64,000 nucleotides of DNA from Mesorhizobium sp. J8. GTDB taxonomy: Bacteria; Pseudomonadota; Alphaproteobacteria; Rhizobiales; Rhizobiaceae. Below the pieces are notes generated by a model, which ran no database searches, was not told the DNA's origin, and worked only from the letters and a program-made list of their open reading frames with translations. Shown here piece after piece: positions 37,826 through 47,708 of this stretch. Made by a program: the position numbers and the translations under genes. The stretch covers positions 6,570,001 to 6,634,000 of the forward strand of contig NZ_AP024109.1 in NCBI RefSeq assembly GCF_016591715.1. The letters run 5' to 3'. How positions within the stretch are numbered: the first letter of the stretch is position 1; each line of letters opens with the position of its first letter.

Positions 37826-39058
37826 ATGACCGTTTCGCTTGATCTTACCGCCGAAGGCGCCCGTGACGCCTTGCGCCGCGCAGCACCCACCGAGAAGCCG
37901 TCGCTGATCGGCCTGACCCGCGCCGAGCTCGGCGAGGCGCTCATCAGTGCCGGCATCGTGCCCGAGCGCCAGGCGAAGATGCGCGCCCAGCAGCTCTGGC
38001 ACTGGATGTATGTGCGCGGCGTCTCCGACTTCGCGCATATGTTCAACATCTCCAAGGAATTGCGCGCCGCGCTCGACAGGCACTTCACCGTCGCCCGGCC
38101 GGAGATCGTCGAGGAGCAGATCTCCTCCGACGGCACCCGCAAATGGCTGTTCCGCTTTCCGCCGCGCGGCGCCGGCCGCCCGGTCGAGATCGAGACCGTC
38201 TACATCCCCGAGGAGGGTCGCGGCACGCTCTGCATCTCCTCGCAGGTCGGCTGCACGCTGACCTGCTCCTTCTGCCACACCGGCACGCAGAAGCTGGTGC
38301 GCAACCTGACGACGGAAGAAATCCTGGCGCAGCTGCTGACCGCGCGCGACCGGCTCGGCGACTTCCCCGACCGCGACACGCCGGACGGCGCCATCGTGCC
38401 GGCCGAGGGCAGAAAAGTGTCCAACATCGTCATGATGGGCATGGGCGAGCCGCTCTATAATTTCGAGGCGGTGAAGAAGGCGCTGCTGATCGCGTCCGAC
38501 GGCGACGGGCTTTCCCTGTCGAAGCGCCGCATCACGCTCTCGACCTCGGGCGTGGTGCCGGAGATAGCCCGCACCGGCGAGGAGATCGGCGTCATGCTGG
38601 CGATCTCGCTGCACGCCACCAATGACGACCTGCGCGACCTTTTGGTGCCGATCAACAAGAAGTTCCCGCTCAAGGAGCTGATCGCCGCCTGCAAGGCCTA
38701 TCCGGGCCTCTCCAACGCCAAGCGCATCACCTTCGAATATGTGATGCTGAAGGACGTCAACGATTCGCTCGACGACGCCAAGGCGCTGGTGAAGCTCTTG
38801 AAGGGCATTCCCGCCAAGATCAACCTGATCCCTTTCAACCCGTGGCCCGGCACCAACTACCAGTGCTCGGACTGGGAGACGATCGAGAAGTTTGCCGACT
38901 ACATAAACAATGCCGGCTACGCCTCGCCGATCCGCACGCCGCGCGGCCGCGACATCCTCGCCGCCTGCGGCCAGCTCAAGTCGGAATCGGAGCGGATGCG
39001 GAAAGTGGATCGCCTGGCGCTGGAAGCCATGATGATCGCGGGGCACGGCGAGGCTTGA
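37826..39058 (+). CDS. rlmN: Dual-specificity 23S/tRNA A2503/A37 methyltransferase RlmN
   Basis: A 410-residue radical-SAM methylase that makes 2-methyladenosine in 23S rRNA and some tRNAs. The cluster motif [14 protein letters not shown] is near residue 143. The methyl-carrying cysteine lies in DILAACGQL near residue 388, and the SAM segment is [11 protein letters not shown]. The length is a little above E. coli RlmN, as in other rhizobia. A small membrane protein gene overlaps its stop codon. Confidence 0.97.
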   Translation: MTVSLDLTAEGARDALRRAAPTEKPSLIGLTRAELGEALISAGIVPERQAKMRAQQLWHWMYVRGVSDFAHMFNISKELRAALDRHFTVARPEIVEEQISSDGTRKWLFRFPPRGAGRPVEIETVYIPEEGRGTLCISSQVGCTLTCSFCHTGTQKLVRNLTTEEILAQLLTARDRLGDFPDRDTPDGAIVPAEGRKVSNIVMMGMGEPLYNFEAVKKALLIASDGDGLSLSKRRITLSTSGVVPEIARTGEEIGVMLAISLHATNDDLRDLLVPINKKFPLKELIAACKAYPGLSNAKRITFEYVMLKDVNDSLDDAKALVKLLKGIPAKINLIPFNPWPGTNYQCSDWETIEKFADYINNAGYASPIRTPRGRDILAACGQLKSESERMRKVDRLALEAMMIAGHGEA

Positions 39059-39522
39059 GGCGCATCATCGCCTATCTCGTCCGCTTCGGCGTCATCCTTG
39101 TCGGCTATGTCGTCGCCTCGCTGGCGGCGAGCGCCTTCCTCAACATCCTGGTCCTGGCGCATCTAGGCTACACGCCGGCCAATCCCGAGCCGGCGGCCAC
39201 CGCCTCGCTCTATTTCTCGGTGCCTTTCGTGGCGCTGTTCGTCGCCTATTTCGCCTTCATGCCGGCGGCGGTCGTCATCCTGATCGCCGAGGCGCTCGGC
39301 CGGCGCGACTGGCTGTTCTACGCGCTGGGCGGCGCCGTCATCGCCGTCGTCTTCCTTGGCTTCGTGCACAGTCTGGGCGACGCCAATTTCGATGTCACCG
39401 CGACCAACGCCAGATTGGCCGTGATCGGCTGCGGCATGGTCGGCGGCATCTTCTACTGGCTCTCCGCCGGCCGCTGGGCCGGCAGCTGGCGCCGCGAGCC
39501 GCTGCCAGATCCGGAAGCCTGA
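39055..39522 (+). CDS. Four-helix membrane protein of unknown function
   Basis: A 155-residue protein with four hydrophobic segments: [20 protein letters not shown], an [19 protein letters not shown] region, [19 protein letters not shown] and [20 protein letters not shown] do not recognise it, but similar proteins follow rlmN in related bacteria as far as I recall. The proposed TTG 39055 overlaps the rlmN stop (TTGA), which implies coupling. The start is uncertain. Confidence 0.75.
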   Translation: MRRIIAYLVRFGVILVGYVVASLAASAFLNILVLAHLGYTPANPEPAATASLYFSVPFVALFVAYFAFMPAAVVILIAEALGRRDWLFYALGGAVIAVVFLGFVHSLGDANFDVTATNARLAVIGCGMVGGIFYWLSAGRWAGSWRREPLPDPEA

Positions 39523-39546
39523 CCTGCGCCTGCAAAGCGCGAGGGT

Positions 39547-40188
39547 CTACCTCGCCTGCGCCGTCAGGATCTTGAGCGCGAAGGCCGAGAACACGCCGCC
39601 GAACAGATAGTCGACCACGCGCGTGACGCGCGGGCTGGCCTTCATCGCCGCCGAAAACCTTTCCGCCGCCAGCACCATCGGCGCCGTCACCGGGATCGAC
39701 AGCACGATGAACATCACGCCGAGGAAGAACAGTTTCCCGGACGCGTTCGGATCATGCGCGGAGACGAATTGCGGCAGGAAGGTCATGAAGAACAGGATGA
39801 TCTTCGGGTTGAGCAGGTTGACGCCGAGCCCGGCCGCCCAGCTGCGGAACAAGGAGACCTGCGGCCCCGTCCGCTTCTCCGGCGAGAAGGCCGAGCCCTT
39901 GGCGATCGCCTGCCAGGCCAAGAACACCAGATAGCCGGCGCCGAAGATCTTCAAGGCCAGGAAGGCCATCGGCGAGGCGACGATCAGCGCCGAGATGCCG
40001 ACCACCACCAAAGTTGTATGGATGAGCGTGCCACAGAGCGCACCGGCCATCGAGGCGAAGCCGGTGGCGCGGCCCTGGCTCAGCGTGCGCGAAACGAACA
40101 GCGTCATGTCCGGCCCGGGCGTGATCGCCAGGATGACGGTGGCGATGGAGAACTGGATGAGGGTCGAAGTGTCGGGGATGAAGGACAT
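39547..40188 (-). CDS. LysE/RhtB-family amino acid exporter
   Basis: A 213-residue exporter with six helices. The family signature [20 protein letters not shown] is at residues 15-34, and [22 protein letters not shown] in the middle is equally typical. It probably exports a neutral or basic amino acid or homoserine lactone-like compound. ATG 40188 gives [13 protein letters not shown]. It is divergent from argG, so a link to arginine supply is possible but unproven. Confidence 0.92.
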   Translation of the reverse strand: MSFIPDTSTLIQFSIATVILAITPGPDMTLFVSRTLSQGRATGFASMAGALCGTLIHTTLVVVGISALIVASPMAFLALKIFGAGYLVFLAWQAIAKGSAFSPEKRTGPQVSLFRSWAAGLGVNLLNPKIILFFMTFLPQFVSAHDPNASGKLFFLGVMFIVLSIPVTAPMVLAAERFSAAMKASPRVTRVVDYLFGGVFSAFALKILTAQAR

Positions 40189-40339
40189 TGGGAGGTCCTG
40201 CGAGATGGATCGCAGACCTATAACGCAGGCTTTTCTGTTTCGCCAGCAACTGCCGTCCTGCGCGTCTTCATCTCTTGCATCGCCTGGAAACCCCGTGATA
40301 CCTCGCCCGCGAAGCTCTTTTCCCGCGGAACCGCCAAAA

Positions 40340-41563
40340 ATGTCCAAGACCAACAACGTCAAGAAAGTCGTGCTCGCCTATTCCGGCGGCCTCGACACCT
40401 CCATCATCCTGAAATGGCTGCAGACCGAGCTTGGCGCCGAGGTCGTCACCTTCACCGCCGATCTCGGCCAGGGCGGCGAGCTGGAGCCGGCGCGCCGCAA
40501 GGCCGAGATGATGGGCATCAAGGACATCCGCATCGTGGACGTGCGCGAGGAATTCGTTTCCGACTTCGTCTTCCCGATGTTTCGCGCCAATGCCGTCTAT
40601 GAAGGCACCTATCTGCTCGGCACCTCGATCGCCCGGCCGCTGATCTCCAAGCACCTGGTCGAGATCGCCAGGGAGACCGGCGCCGACGCCATCGCCCATG
40701 GCGCCACCGGCAAGGGCAACGACCAGGTCCGCTTCGAATTGTCGGCTTACGCGCTGAACCCCGACATCAAGGTCATCGCGCCGTGGCGCGACTGGTCGTT
40801 CAAGTCGCGCACCGACCTCCTCAATTTTGCCGAGCAGCACCAGATCCCGGTGCCGAAGGACAAGCGCGGCGAGGCGCCCTTCTCGGTCGACGCCAACCTC
40901 CTGCATTCCTCTTCCGAGGGCAAGGTGCTGGAGGATCCGTGGAGCGAGCCGCCGGAATTCGTGCATCAGCGCACCGTCTCGCCGATGGACGCGCCCGATG
41001 TCGTCACCGAGATCGAGATCGAGTTCCTGAAGGGCGATCCGGTCGCGCTCAACGGCAAGAAGCTGTCGCCGGCCACCATGCTGGCGGCGCTGAACGACCT
41101 CGGCCGCGACAACGGCATCGGCCGCCTCGACCTGGTCGAGAACCGTTTCGTCGGCATGAAGTCGCGCGGCGTCTACGAAACCCCCGGCGGCACCATCCTG
41201 ATCGCCGCCCACCGCGCGATCGAATCGATCACGCTCGACCGGGGCGCCGCGCACCTCAAGGACGAGTTCATGCCGCGCTATGCCGAGCTCATCTACAACG
41301 GCTTCTGGTTCTCACCCGAGCGCGTGATGCTGCAGGCGATGATCGACAAGAGCCAGGAAGACGTCGAAGGCACGGTGCGGCTGAAGCTCTACAAGGGCAA
41401 TGTCATCGTCACCGGCCGCAAGTCGAAGAAGACGCTCTATTCCGATGCGCTGGTCACCTTCGAGGACGACCGCGGCGCCTACGACCAGAAAGACGCCGAG
41501 GGCTTTATCCGGCTGAATGGATTGAGGCTGCGGACGCTGGCGGCAAGGAACCGCAAGGGCTGA
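40340..41563 (+). CDS. argG: Argininosuccinate synthase
   Basis: A 407-residue enzyme that joins citrulline and aspartate using ATP in arginine synthesis. The P-loop [18 protein letters not shown] is at residues 10-27, [13 protein letters not shown] binds citrulline and aspartate, and the C-terminal [20 protein letters not shown] region completes the tetramer interface. The long open frame upstream is not part of it; ATG 40340 gives [17 protein letters not shown]. Confidence 0.97.
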   Translation: MSKTNNVKKVVLAYSGGLDTSIILKWLQTELGAEVVTFTADLGQGGELEPARRKAEMMGIKDIRIVDVREEFVSDFVFPMFRANAVYEGTYLLGTSIARPLISKHLVEIARETGADAIAHGATGKGNDQVRFELSAYALNPDIKVIAPWRDWSFKSRTDLLNFAEQHQIPVPKDKRGEAPFSVDANLLHSSSEGKVLEDPWSEPPEFVHQRTVSPMDAPDVVTEIEIEFLKGDPVALNGKKLSPATMLAALNDLGRDNGIGRLDLVENRFVGMKSRGVYETPGGTILIAAHRAIESITLDRGAAHLKDEFMPRYAELIYNGFWFSPERVMLQAMIDKSQEDVEGTVRLKLYKGNVIVTGRKSKKTLYSDALVTFEDDRGAYDQKDAEGFIRLNGLRLRTLAARNRKG

Positions 41564-41595
41564 AGCTGCTGATCTCGCGCAAGGGGAGTGCTGTC

Positions 41596-41656
41596 CCTTC
41601 GTCATTCTAGGGCGGGGCAAGGAGCGAAGCGACGCGCGCAGACCCTAGAATGACGA
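41596..41656. repeat. CGTCATTCTAGG palindrome
   Basis: CGTCATTCTAGGGCGGGGCA followed by AGGAGCGAAGCGACGCGCGC and CCTAGAATGACGA. The outer arms CGTCATTCTAGG and CCTAGAATGACG are perfectly inverted. It lies between the convergent argG and transglycosylase genes. Confidence 0.85.
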
Positions 41657-41744
41657 AGAATACGTTGCTGCCTGTCGCCTTCGGCGACATCTCCGCCTCG
41701 AGGGAGAGATTCCCACGTACCGGCTTTCGCCAATCTCCAAGTCC

Positions 41745-41771
41745 ACAAAAAAGCCCGGCGCAAGCCGGGCT
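41745..41771 (-). terminator. Terminator of the lytic transglycosylase gene
   Basis: AGCCCGGC and GCCGGGCT form an 8-bp stem with a GCAA loop, followed on the minus strand by TTTTTTGTGG, 25 bp after the stop at 41796. Confidence 0.88.
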
Positions 41772-41795
41772 GTTCTGCTCAATACTGATACTTGA

Positions 41796-42593
41796 TCAAT
41801 CCGCGTCGATCGCCTCGGCGATGCGGGCGATGGCCTGCTGGTAGACGCTGGCCGAATTCCAGCCGGCGATCGCGCCCATATTGGCCTCGTAGCTCGCGCC
41901 GGCATGCCAGCCATGAGCCTTGAGGAAGTTGGCGGTCGAGGCGAGCGCCGTGTTGCGGTCGCGCAGATTGCCGCTGCCGACGCCGTATTTCAGCACGTTT
42001 CCGGGCAGGAACTGGGTGTGGCCGATCTCGCCATGCATGGCGCCGACCGAGGAGGCGCTGAGCGCGCCGCGATCGACCAGCTTCAGCGCCGCGATGGCAT
42101 GCGGCCTGAAATAATCCGGGCGGCGGCAGTCATAGGCCAGCGTCACGATCGCCGAAACCGTGTTCTGGTTGCCCATCGAGGCGCCGAAGCCGGTTTCCAT
42201 GCCCCAGATGGCGAGCAGCACACCCGGCGGCACGCCATAAGTCCGCTCGATATTGGCGAACATCGCCGCATTCGCCTTCTTCAGCGCGCGGCCGCGCGAG
42301 ATGATCGCGGATGCGCCGCGCCGCTGCATGAAAGCCTCCACGGAGCCGCTGAACGCCTTATGGATAGCGCGGTCGGCGGCGATCGTCCTGGTGGCGTAGG
42401 TAGCACCCGCCAGCGCCGACAAGCCCCTCTGGCCGACACCTTCGGCTCTGGCCTCGGCGGCAAAGTCCTGTTTCCAGGCGTCGAAGCCGGCGCCATTCTT
42501 GCCGCAGCTCGGAGCCGCCTCGGCGCCGCCCGCCAGCGCGAGCGTCGCCACCACTGCCGCCGCGAAAATCCTTCCCTTGGCAAAAAATGCCAT
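41796..42593 (-). CDS. Lytic murein transglycosylase, MltB-like
   Basis: A 265-residue exported enzyme with a signal peptide (cleavage near GGAEA-APS, residue 27). The SLT_2/MltB fold is shown by PPGVLLAIWGMETGFGASMG, where the Glu is catalytic, then GAMHGEIGHTQFLPGNVLKY and a C-terminal ANFLKAHGW. It cleaves the glycan strand of peptidoglycan to 1,6-anhydroMurNAc ends. AGGAGA precedes ATG 42593, which decides this start. Confidence 0.93.
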   Translation of the reverse strand: MAFFAKGRIFAAAVVATLALAGGAEAAPSCGKNGAGFDAWKQDFAAEARAEGVGQRGLSALAGATYATRTIAADRAIHKAFSGSVEAFMQRRGASAIISRGRALKKANAAMFANIERTYGVPPGVLLAIWGMETGFGASMGNQNTVSAIVTLAYDCRRPDYFRPHAIAALKLVDRGALSASSVGAMHGEIGHTQFLPGNVLKYGVGSGNLRDRNTALASTANFLKAHGWHAGASYEANMGAIAGWNSASVYQQAIARIAEAIDAD

Positions 42594-42901
42594 CTCGTTC
42601 TCCTGAATTGCCTGAATCACGTCCCGGTTGTGAATTTGCCAGCGAAACGCCCGGTTGTCACCGCCCTCGCCGGGGACGTGGCACCCGACACGGGCGAAAG
42701 AAAGGCAATCCCGCTGCGATCGGCCGTCAGGTGTGGCGGTCTTGCCTCATGAAAAGACATTGACGTCCGGTCTTTGCTGCCGGTTCGGCGGGGCTTGCCG
42801 TGGTAAAGACGCGTCGCGCGGCGAAATAGCACCGGAACGCCGGATGTCGGCAGGCGTTAGAGCCCGAGTTCACCTCCACGTTCCCTGCAGGTTGATCACG
42901 C
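42594..42901. other. 308-bp divergent gap
   Basis: Between the transglycosylase and the zinc-peptidase genes. I found no gene, RNA or strong palindrome. It should hold the two promoters. Confidence 0.5.
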
Positions 42902-43981
42902 ATGAAGCTGTTCGACTGCCCCAATTGCGGCCATCGCCTCTATTTCGAGAACGCCCAGTGTCTGAACTGCTCCAGCCTGGTGCTCTATGACCCCGAACGA
43001 GCGAACTTCGTGCTCAGCGGCAGAGACGGCGTTTTGCCATGCGGCAATGCCGATGAATGCGCCTGCAACTGGCGGGCCGAGGCTGGCCGGCCTTTCTGCC
43101 GCGCCTGTGCCCTCAACCAGGTCATTCCCGACCTTTCCATCGACGGCAACCGCCGGCGCTGGATCCGCGTGGAAGCGGCGAAGAAGCGCGCCGTCTATTC
43201 TCTGCTCGCCTTCGGCCTGCCGGTCGTTCCCAAGGCCGATGCCAAGGATGAGATCGGCCTTGCTTTCGACTTTCTCGCCGACCCGATCGGCGCCGGTCCA
43301 GGTGGTGAGCGCATCCTGACCGGCCATGACAACGGCTTGATCACCCTCAACGTTGCCGAGGCCGATTCCGCCGAGCGCGAAAGACGGCGCGTCGAGATGG
43401 GCGAGAACTATCGCACTCTGCTCGGCCATTTCCGTCACGAGCTCGGCCATTATTATTGGGATCGGCTGATCCGTGACGATCCCGCTCGTCTCCGGGCCTT
43501 CCGCGCGCTCTTCGGCGACGAGCAGGCCGATTACGAACAGGCCCTGAAGGCATACTACGCCAATGGCGCGCCGCCGGACTGGCAGCAACGCCACATCTCC
43601 GCCTATGCCGCATCCCATCCCTGGGAGGACTGGGCCGAGACCTGGGCGCATCATCTCCACATCGCCGACACGCTGGAAATGGTCCATGCGCTGAATTTTC
43701 CGCTGGGCCGGCTGGAGACCGTGGATGCCGATACCATCCCGCGCGGCGACACTGGTGGTCGTCTGCAGCCGGCGCCCGCCGATCCCGACCCGGCGCCGGA
43801 GCCGTTTGAAAGGATTCTGGCCCGATGGCTGGTGTTGTCGGAGGCTTCCAACTCGATCAATCGCTGCATGGGCCTGCCGGACCTTTACCCCTTCGTGATT
43901 TCGGAGGTGGCGGCGCGCAAACTGGCGTTCGTGCATGATCTTTTGACCGGCGCGCCGGAAGAGGACCGGAACAATTCGTGA
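42902..43981 (+). CDS. Putative zinc-binding metallopeptidase with N-terminal zinc ribbon
   Basis: A 359-residue cytoplasmic protein. The N-terminus carries two CxxC pairs (FDCPNCGHRLYFEN, QCLNCSSL) and a further Cys cluster (CGNADECACNWR, FCRACAL), forming zinc ribbons. The catalytic domain has HFRHELGHYYWDRLI (HExxH) near residue 181 and a downstream EDWAETWAHHLHIADTLE with the third ligand. This is the DUF2248-type peptidase family, with substrates unknown. It is a single gene with a 307-bp leader. Confidence 0.88.
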   Translation: MKLFDCPNCGHRLYFENAQCLNCSSLVLYDPERANFVLSGRDGVLPCGNADECACNWRAEAGRPFCRACALNQVIPDLSIDGNRRRWIRVEAAKKRAVYSLLAFGLPVVPKADAKDEIGLAFDFLADPIGAGPGGERILTGHDNGLITLNVAEADSAERERRRVEMGENYRTLLGHFRHELGHYYWDRLIRDDPARLRAFRALFGDEQADYEQALKAYYANGAPPDWQQRHISAYAASHPWEDWAETWAHHLHIADTLEMVHALNFPLGRLETVDADTIPRGDTGGRLQPAPADPDPAPEPFERILARWLVLSEASNSINRCMGLPDLYPFVISEVAARKLAFVHDLLTGAPEEDRNNS

Positions 43982-44066
43982 GCCCGCCAAAAGCAATTTA
44001 GCCGGAACGCATAAGCCTTTGTTTCGTTGTCGAGCCCGAGGGAGCGTTGAAAAACGGAGAGAAACC

Positions 44067-44672
44067 ATGAAACGCCTAATGCTTCCGGCACTGGCCGGTG
44101 CGCTGCTCACGATCTCGGGCGCCGCTTTTGCCGACACCCCCGTCCAGGCGGTGACCGACCTGAACGTTCGCGCTGGCCCCGGTCCGCAATATCCGGTTAT
44201 CGGTGTGCTGGCGGCAGGGCAGTCGGCCACCCTTAATGGCTGCATCGAAGGCAGCAAATGGTGCACGATCGCCGAGGCGGACGGCAAGGGCTGGGTCTAT
44301 TCCGACTATGTGACCGGCGATTTCGGCGGCACCCGCGTCGTCGTGACCCGCCGCCCGGCCAATGCCGACATTGCCGTCGTGGCGCCGCCGACCGACAACA
44401 TCTACACCAGCGATACCTACACCGGCGCCATCGTCTCCAACGATGACGCGATCGAGTCGATCGGCAGGCCGCCGGCCGAGGTCGGCACCTATGTCGCCAC
44501 GCACCGGGTCGACCCGGTCTATCTCGACGGCGAGGTGGTGACCGGCGCCACGCTGCCCGACACGGTCGAGCTGCGCGAAATCCCCGATTACCGGTATCGC
44601 TATGTCTATGTGAACAACCAGCCGGCGCTGGTCGACCCCGGCACGCGGCGCATCGTCTATGTGATGCGCTGA
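44067..44672 (+). CDS. Secreted SH3/DUF1236 protein
   Basis: A 201-residue protein with a signal peptide (cleavage near GAAFADTP, residue 22). A bacterial SH3 domain follows with LNVRAGPGPQYPVIGVL and KGWVYSDYV. The C-terminus holds a DUF1236-like repeat pair ending YVNNQPALVDPGTRRIVYVM. Rhizobial members are small envelope proteins of unknown role. GGAGAGAAACC precedes ATG 44067. A strong terminator follows. Confidence 0.88.
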   Translation: MKRLMLPALAGALLTISGAAFADTPVQAVTDLNVRAGPGPQYPVIGVLAAGQSATLNGCIEGSKWCTIAEADGKGWVYSDYVTGDFGGTRVVVTRRPANADIAVVAPPTDNIYTSDTYTGAIVSNDDAIESIGRPPAEVGTYVATHRVDPVYLDGEVVTGATLPDTVELREIPDYRYRYVYVNNQPALVDPGTRRIVYVMR

Positions 44673-44693
44673 TCGGACTTGATCGCCATGAGA

Positions 44694-44730
44694 AGAGCGG
44701 CCGCCAGCGATGGCGGCCGCTCTTTGTTCT
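44694..44730 (+). terminator. Terminator of the SH3/DUF1236 gene
   Basis: AGAGCGGCCGCCA and TGGCGGCCGCTCT form a 13-bp perfect stem with a GCGA loop, followed by TTGTTCTTT. Confidence 0.9.
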
Positions 44731-44818
44731 TTACGCGCGGCAACCCGGACGTCGGTAATTGCGTGGTAACTGCGATCCCCTAAACCGATGTGGTGGAAAG
44801 CCTTCGGCGGGGAGCCGC

Positions 44819-45769
44819 GTGACGATCGAGAATGCCGCCTTCGAGGGCTATCGCCGCTCGCCGAACGAAAAGACCACTTTGCCGCGCCTGTTCCTCGGCA
44901 CGGCGATCGTCGTTGCTTTCTGGATGGCAATGACGGCCCTGGTGCTGTTTGCCGGCACCTATGTCTACATCGTCTGGCGCCTGCCCGGACCCTCGACCGG
45001 GCAGTATATGCAGGACTTCCTGGCATCGCCGGTCGGAATCCTGAGCGCCCTGACCTCTTTTGCCGGCATCTGGATCGGCCTGTGGGTGGCGACGCGCTTC
45101 GTTCACGGCGAGCCGCTATCCGCGCTCTTCGGCCTCACCCGCCGTATCGCCGGCCTGGATTTCCTCAAGGGCCTGGGCGCGGTGCTGATCACATCGCTGT
45201 TCTCCGAGGTCCTGCTCTATTGGCTGCAGCCGGAGATCGCGCGCGGACCGATCGCCTTCTCGTCCTGGCTTCTCTTCCTCATCCCGATCGTTCTGCTCGC
45301 GTTCCTGCAGACCTCGTCGGAGGAAATGCTGTTTCGCGGCTATCTGCTGCGCGGCCTCGCCTGTCGCTTCCGGAGCCCGTGGATCTGGGCGCTGCTGCCG
45401 GGCCTGCTGTTCACCGCGCTGCACTGGAATACAGCCTCGACTTTTGCCATCAATGCCAGCGTCTTCGTCTCGATCGGCATCTTTGCGCTGCTGCTCACGC
45501 TGCTTGTCTATGTCACCGGCAATCTCGGCGCCGGTTTCGGCGCCCATCTCGGCAACAACCTGACCGGCTTCCTTCTGATCTCGCACCAGGAAGGCTATAA
45601 CGGCTTCGCCTTGCTCAACGCCAAGCCGCTCGAAGGTCCCGGCTGGACCGGGCTGGACGCCGTTCTGATTGCCGCTATCGGCATTGTCAGCACGCTTTTG
45701 ACCATGCTCCTGCTTTTGCACCGGCGCTCGCCGCTGCGGGTTGGGACGAGCAAGCAAAGTTCGCCATGA
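44819..45769 (+). CDS. CPBP-family intramembrane metalloprotease, GTG start
   Basis: A 316-residue membrane protein with about eight helices. The CPBP/Abi motifs are TSSEEMLFRGYLLRGL (EExxxR) near residue 182, FTALHWN near 215 and GAHLGNN near 258. Such proteases are relatives of Rce1 and may process membrane or secreted peptides. GGGGAG at 44809 supports GTG 44819; a TTG further upstream is less likely. Confidence 0.88.
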   Translation: MTIENAAFEGYRRSPNEKTTLPRLFLGTAIVVAFWMAMTALVLFAGTYVYIVWRLPGPSTGQYMQDFLASPVGILSALTSFAGIWIGLWVATRFVHGEPLSALFGLTRRIAGLDFLKGLGAVLITSLFSEVLLYWLQPEIARGPIAFSSWLLFLIPIVLLAFLQTSSEEMLFRGYLLRGLACRFRSPWIWALLPGLLFTALHWNTASTFAINASVFVSIGIFALLLTLLVYVTGNLGAGFGAHLGNNLTGFLLISHQEGYNGFALLNAKPLEGPGWTGLDAVLIAAIGIVSTLLTMLLLLHRRSPLRVGTSKQSSP

Positions 45770-46111
45770 GGCGCATCGAATCGCGGCGTTTGGCCCCGGA
45801 TTTGAGCCTTTGTTCTTGATGCATGTCGTTGCCGCAAGACCGCTGCGCACTTTTGCCCGACATGCATTAGCCTTGACTCCGCGGCCGTTTTCCTGTCTAG
45901 AGCCGCTGAATTTCCGCGACGAGTATCCTTCGCGAAAGCCGACCAGGACGCCAGCGCCTCTTTGAGGCCAGTGCTATAAAGAGATCCCGGAGGCCAACAC
46001 CCGGCAGCGCGATGCGCCCCCGGGTGCTTTTTGGCTTTGCGCTTTGCTTGGCGACCCGGCGCGAACGCACTACCTCTCGGTTCGACCCCGAACCGAGATC
46101 AAGGACCGCAG
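45770..46111. other. 342-bp gap upstream of ffh with palindrome and leader hairpin
   Basis: ATGCATGTCG (45819-45828) and CGACATGCAT (45858-45867) are the arms of a known type of rhizobial repeat with a GACCGCTGCGCACTTTTGCC centre. TTGAGG and TATAAA (45962-45980) look promoter-like but are too closely spaced. CACCCGG/CCGGGTG with CTTTTT (45998-46032) looks like a terminator. I see no gene and no recognisable SRP RNA. Confidence 0.6.
45998..46032 (+). terminator. Hairpin plus T run in the ffh leader
   Basis: CACCCGG (45998-46004) pairs with CCGGGTG (46020-46026), followed by CTTTTTGG. It lies 80 bp before ffh, so it may attenuate ffh transcription or end a small leader RNA. Confidence 0.6.
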
Positions 46112-47701
46112 ATGTTTGAATCCCTCCAGGAGCGTCTTGGCTCCATCCTGAACGGCCTGACCGGTCGCGGCGCATTGTCCGAGGCGGATGTCTCGGCGGC
46201 GCTGCGCGAAGTGCGCCGTGCGCTGCTCGAGGCCGACGTCGCGTTGGAAGTGGTGCGCTCCTTCACCGACAAGGTGCGCGAGAAGGCGGTCGGCGCCGCG
46301 GTGCTGAAGTCGATCAAACCCGGGCAGATGGTCGTCAAGATCGTCCATGACGAGCTGGTCGACATGCTGGGCGCCGAAGGCGTCGCCATCGACCTCAACG
46401 CGCCGGCGCCCGTTGTCGTCATGATGGTCGGCCTGCAGGGCTCCGGCAAGACGACCACCTCGGCCAAGATCGCCAAGCGGCTGACCGAGCGGCAGAACAA
46501 GAAGGTCCTGATGGCCTCGCTCGACACGCGGCGTCCCGCCGCACAGGAGCAGTTGCGCCAGCTCGGCGAGCAGACCAAGGTGGCGACGCTGCCGATCATC
46601 GCCGGCCAGAGCCCGGTCGACATCGCCAAGCGCGCCGTGCAGGCGGCCAAGCTCGGCGGCCATGACGTGGTCATCCTCGACACCGCCGGCCGCACCCATA
46701 TCGACGAGCCGCTGATGGTCGAGATGGCCGACATCAAGAAGGTGTCGAGCCCGCACGAGATCCTGCTGGTCGCCGACTCGCTGACCGGCCAGGATGCCGT
46801 CAATCTGGCGAAAAGCTTCGACGAACGTGTCGGCATCACCGGCCTGGTGCTCACCCGCATGGACGGCGACGGCCGCGGCGGCGCGGCGCTTTCCATGCGC
46901 GCCGTCACCGGCAAGCCGATCAAGCTCATCGGCACCGGCGAGAAGATGGACGGGCTGGAGGAATTCCATCCCAAGCGCATCGCCGACCGCATCCTCGGCA
47001 TGGGCGACATCGTCTCGCTTGTCGAGAAGGCTGCCGAGACAATCGACGCCGAGCAGGCGGCGGCGATGGCCAAGAAGATGCAGTCGGGCAAGTTCGACCT
47101 GAACGACCTCGCCCAGCAGCTTCAGCAGATGTCGAAGATGGGCGGCATGGGCGGCATCATGGGCATGATGCCCGGCATGGGCAAGATGAAGGACCAGCTT
47201 GCCGCCGCCGGCTTCGACGACAAGATGTTTCGCCGCCAGCTCGCCATCATCTCCTCGATGACCAAGGCCGAGCGCGCCAACCCCGATATTCTGAAGCACT
47301 CGCGCAAGAAGCGCATCGCGGCCGGCTCCGGCACCGATGCGGCCGAGATCAACAAGCTCTTGAAGATGCATCGCGGCATGGCCGACATGATGAAGGCGAT
47401 GGGCGGCAAGGGCAAAGGCGGCGGCCTCATGCGCGGCATGATGGGCGGCCTTGCCTCGAAGATGGGCCTTGGCGGCATGATGCCGGGGGGTATGGGGGGC
47501 ATGCCCGACCTCTCCAAGATGGATCCCAAGCAACTCGAGGCCCTGCAGAAGCAGGCGCAGGCCGCCGGTCTCGGCAAAGGCCTGCCGGGCGGCCTTCCCG
47601 GCGGACTTCCCGGCGGCGGGCTGCCGGGCCTGCCCGGCGGCATGAAGCTTCCGGGCCTCCCGGGCGGCGGCGGGTTGCCGGGTTTGGGCAAGAAGAAGTG
47701 A
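46112..47701 (+). CDS. ffh: Signal recognition particle protein Ffh
   Basis: A 529-residue SRP GTPase. The NG domain has GLQGSGKTTTSAKIAKRL near residue 106, LDTRRPAAQEQL, DTAGRTHID near 190 and TRMDGDGRGGAALS near 248. The Met-rich M domain (MSKMGGMGGIMGMMPGMGKM onward) binds SRP RNA and signal peptides. The last 70 residues are an unusual Gly/Leu/Pro tail (GLPGGLPGGLPGGG) ending in Lys. ATG 46112 is the family start. Chorismate mutase and rpsP follow. Confidence 0.97.
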   Translation: MFESLQERLGSILNGLTGRGALSEADVSAALREVRRALLEADVALEVVRSFTDKVREKAVGAAVLKSIKPGQMVVKIVHDELVDMLGAEGVAIDLNAPAPVVVMMVGLQGSGKTTTSAKIAKRLTERQNKKVLMASLDTRRPAAQEQLRQLGEQTKVATLPIIAGQSPVDIAKRAVQAAKLGGHDVVILDTAGRTHIDEPLMVEMADIKKVSSPHEILLVADSLTGQDAVNLAKSFDERVGITGLVLTRMDGDGRGGAALSMRAVTGKPIKLIGTGEKMDGLEEFHPKRIADRILGMGDIVSLVEKAAETIDAEQAAAMAKKMQSGKFDLNDLAQQLQQMSKMGGMGGIMGMMPGMGKMKDQLAAAGFDDKMFRRQLAIISSMTKAERANPDILKHSRKKRIAAGSGTDAAEINKLLKMHRGMADMMKAMGGKGKGGGLMRGMMGGLASKMGLGGMMPGGMGGMPDLSKMDPKQLEALQKQAQAAGLGKGLPGGLPGGLPGGGLPGLPGGMKLPGLPGGGGLPGLGKKK

Positions 47702-47708
47702 GGGGGCG

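Noticed and set aside
45770..46111. SRP RNA gene upstream of ffh
   Set aside because: The conserved GGTCAGGTCCGGAAGGAAGC loop region of bacterial SRP RNA is absent. Only a repeat and a small hairpin are present.
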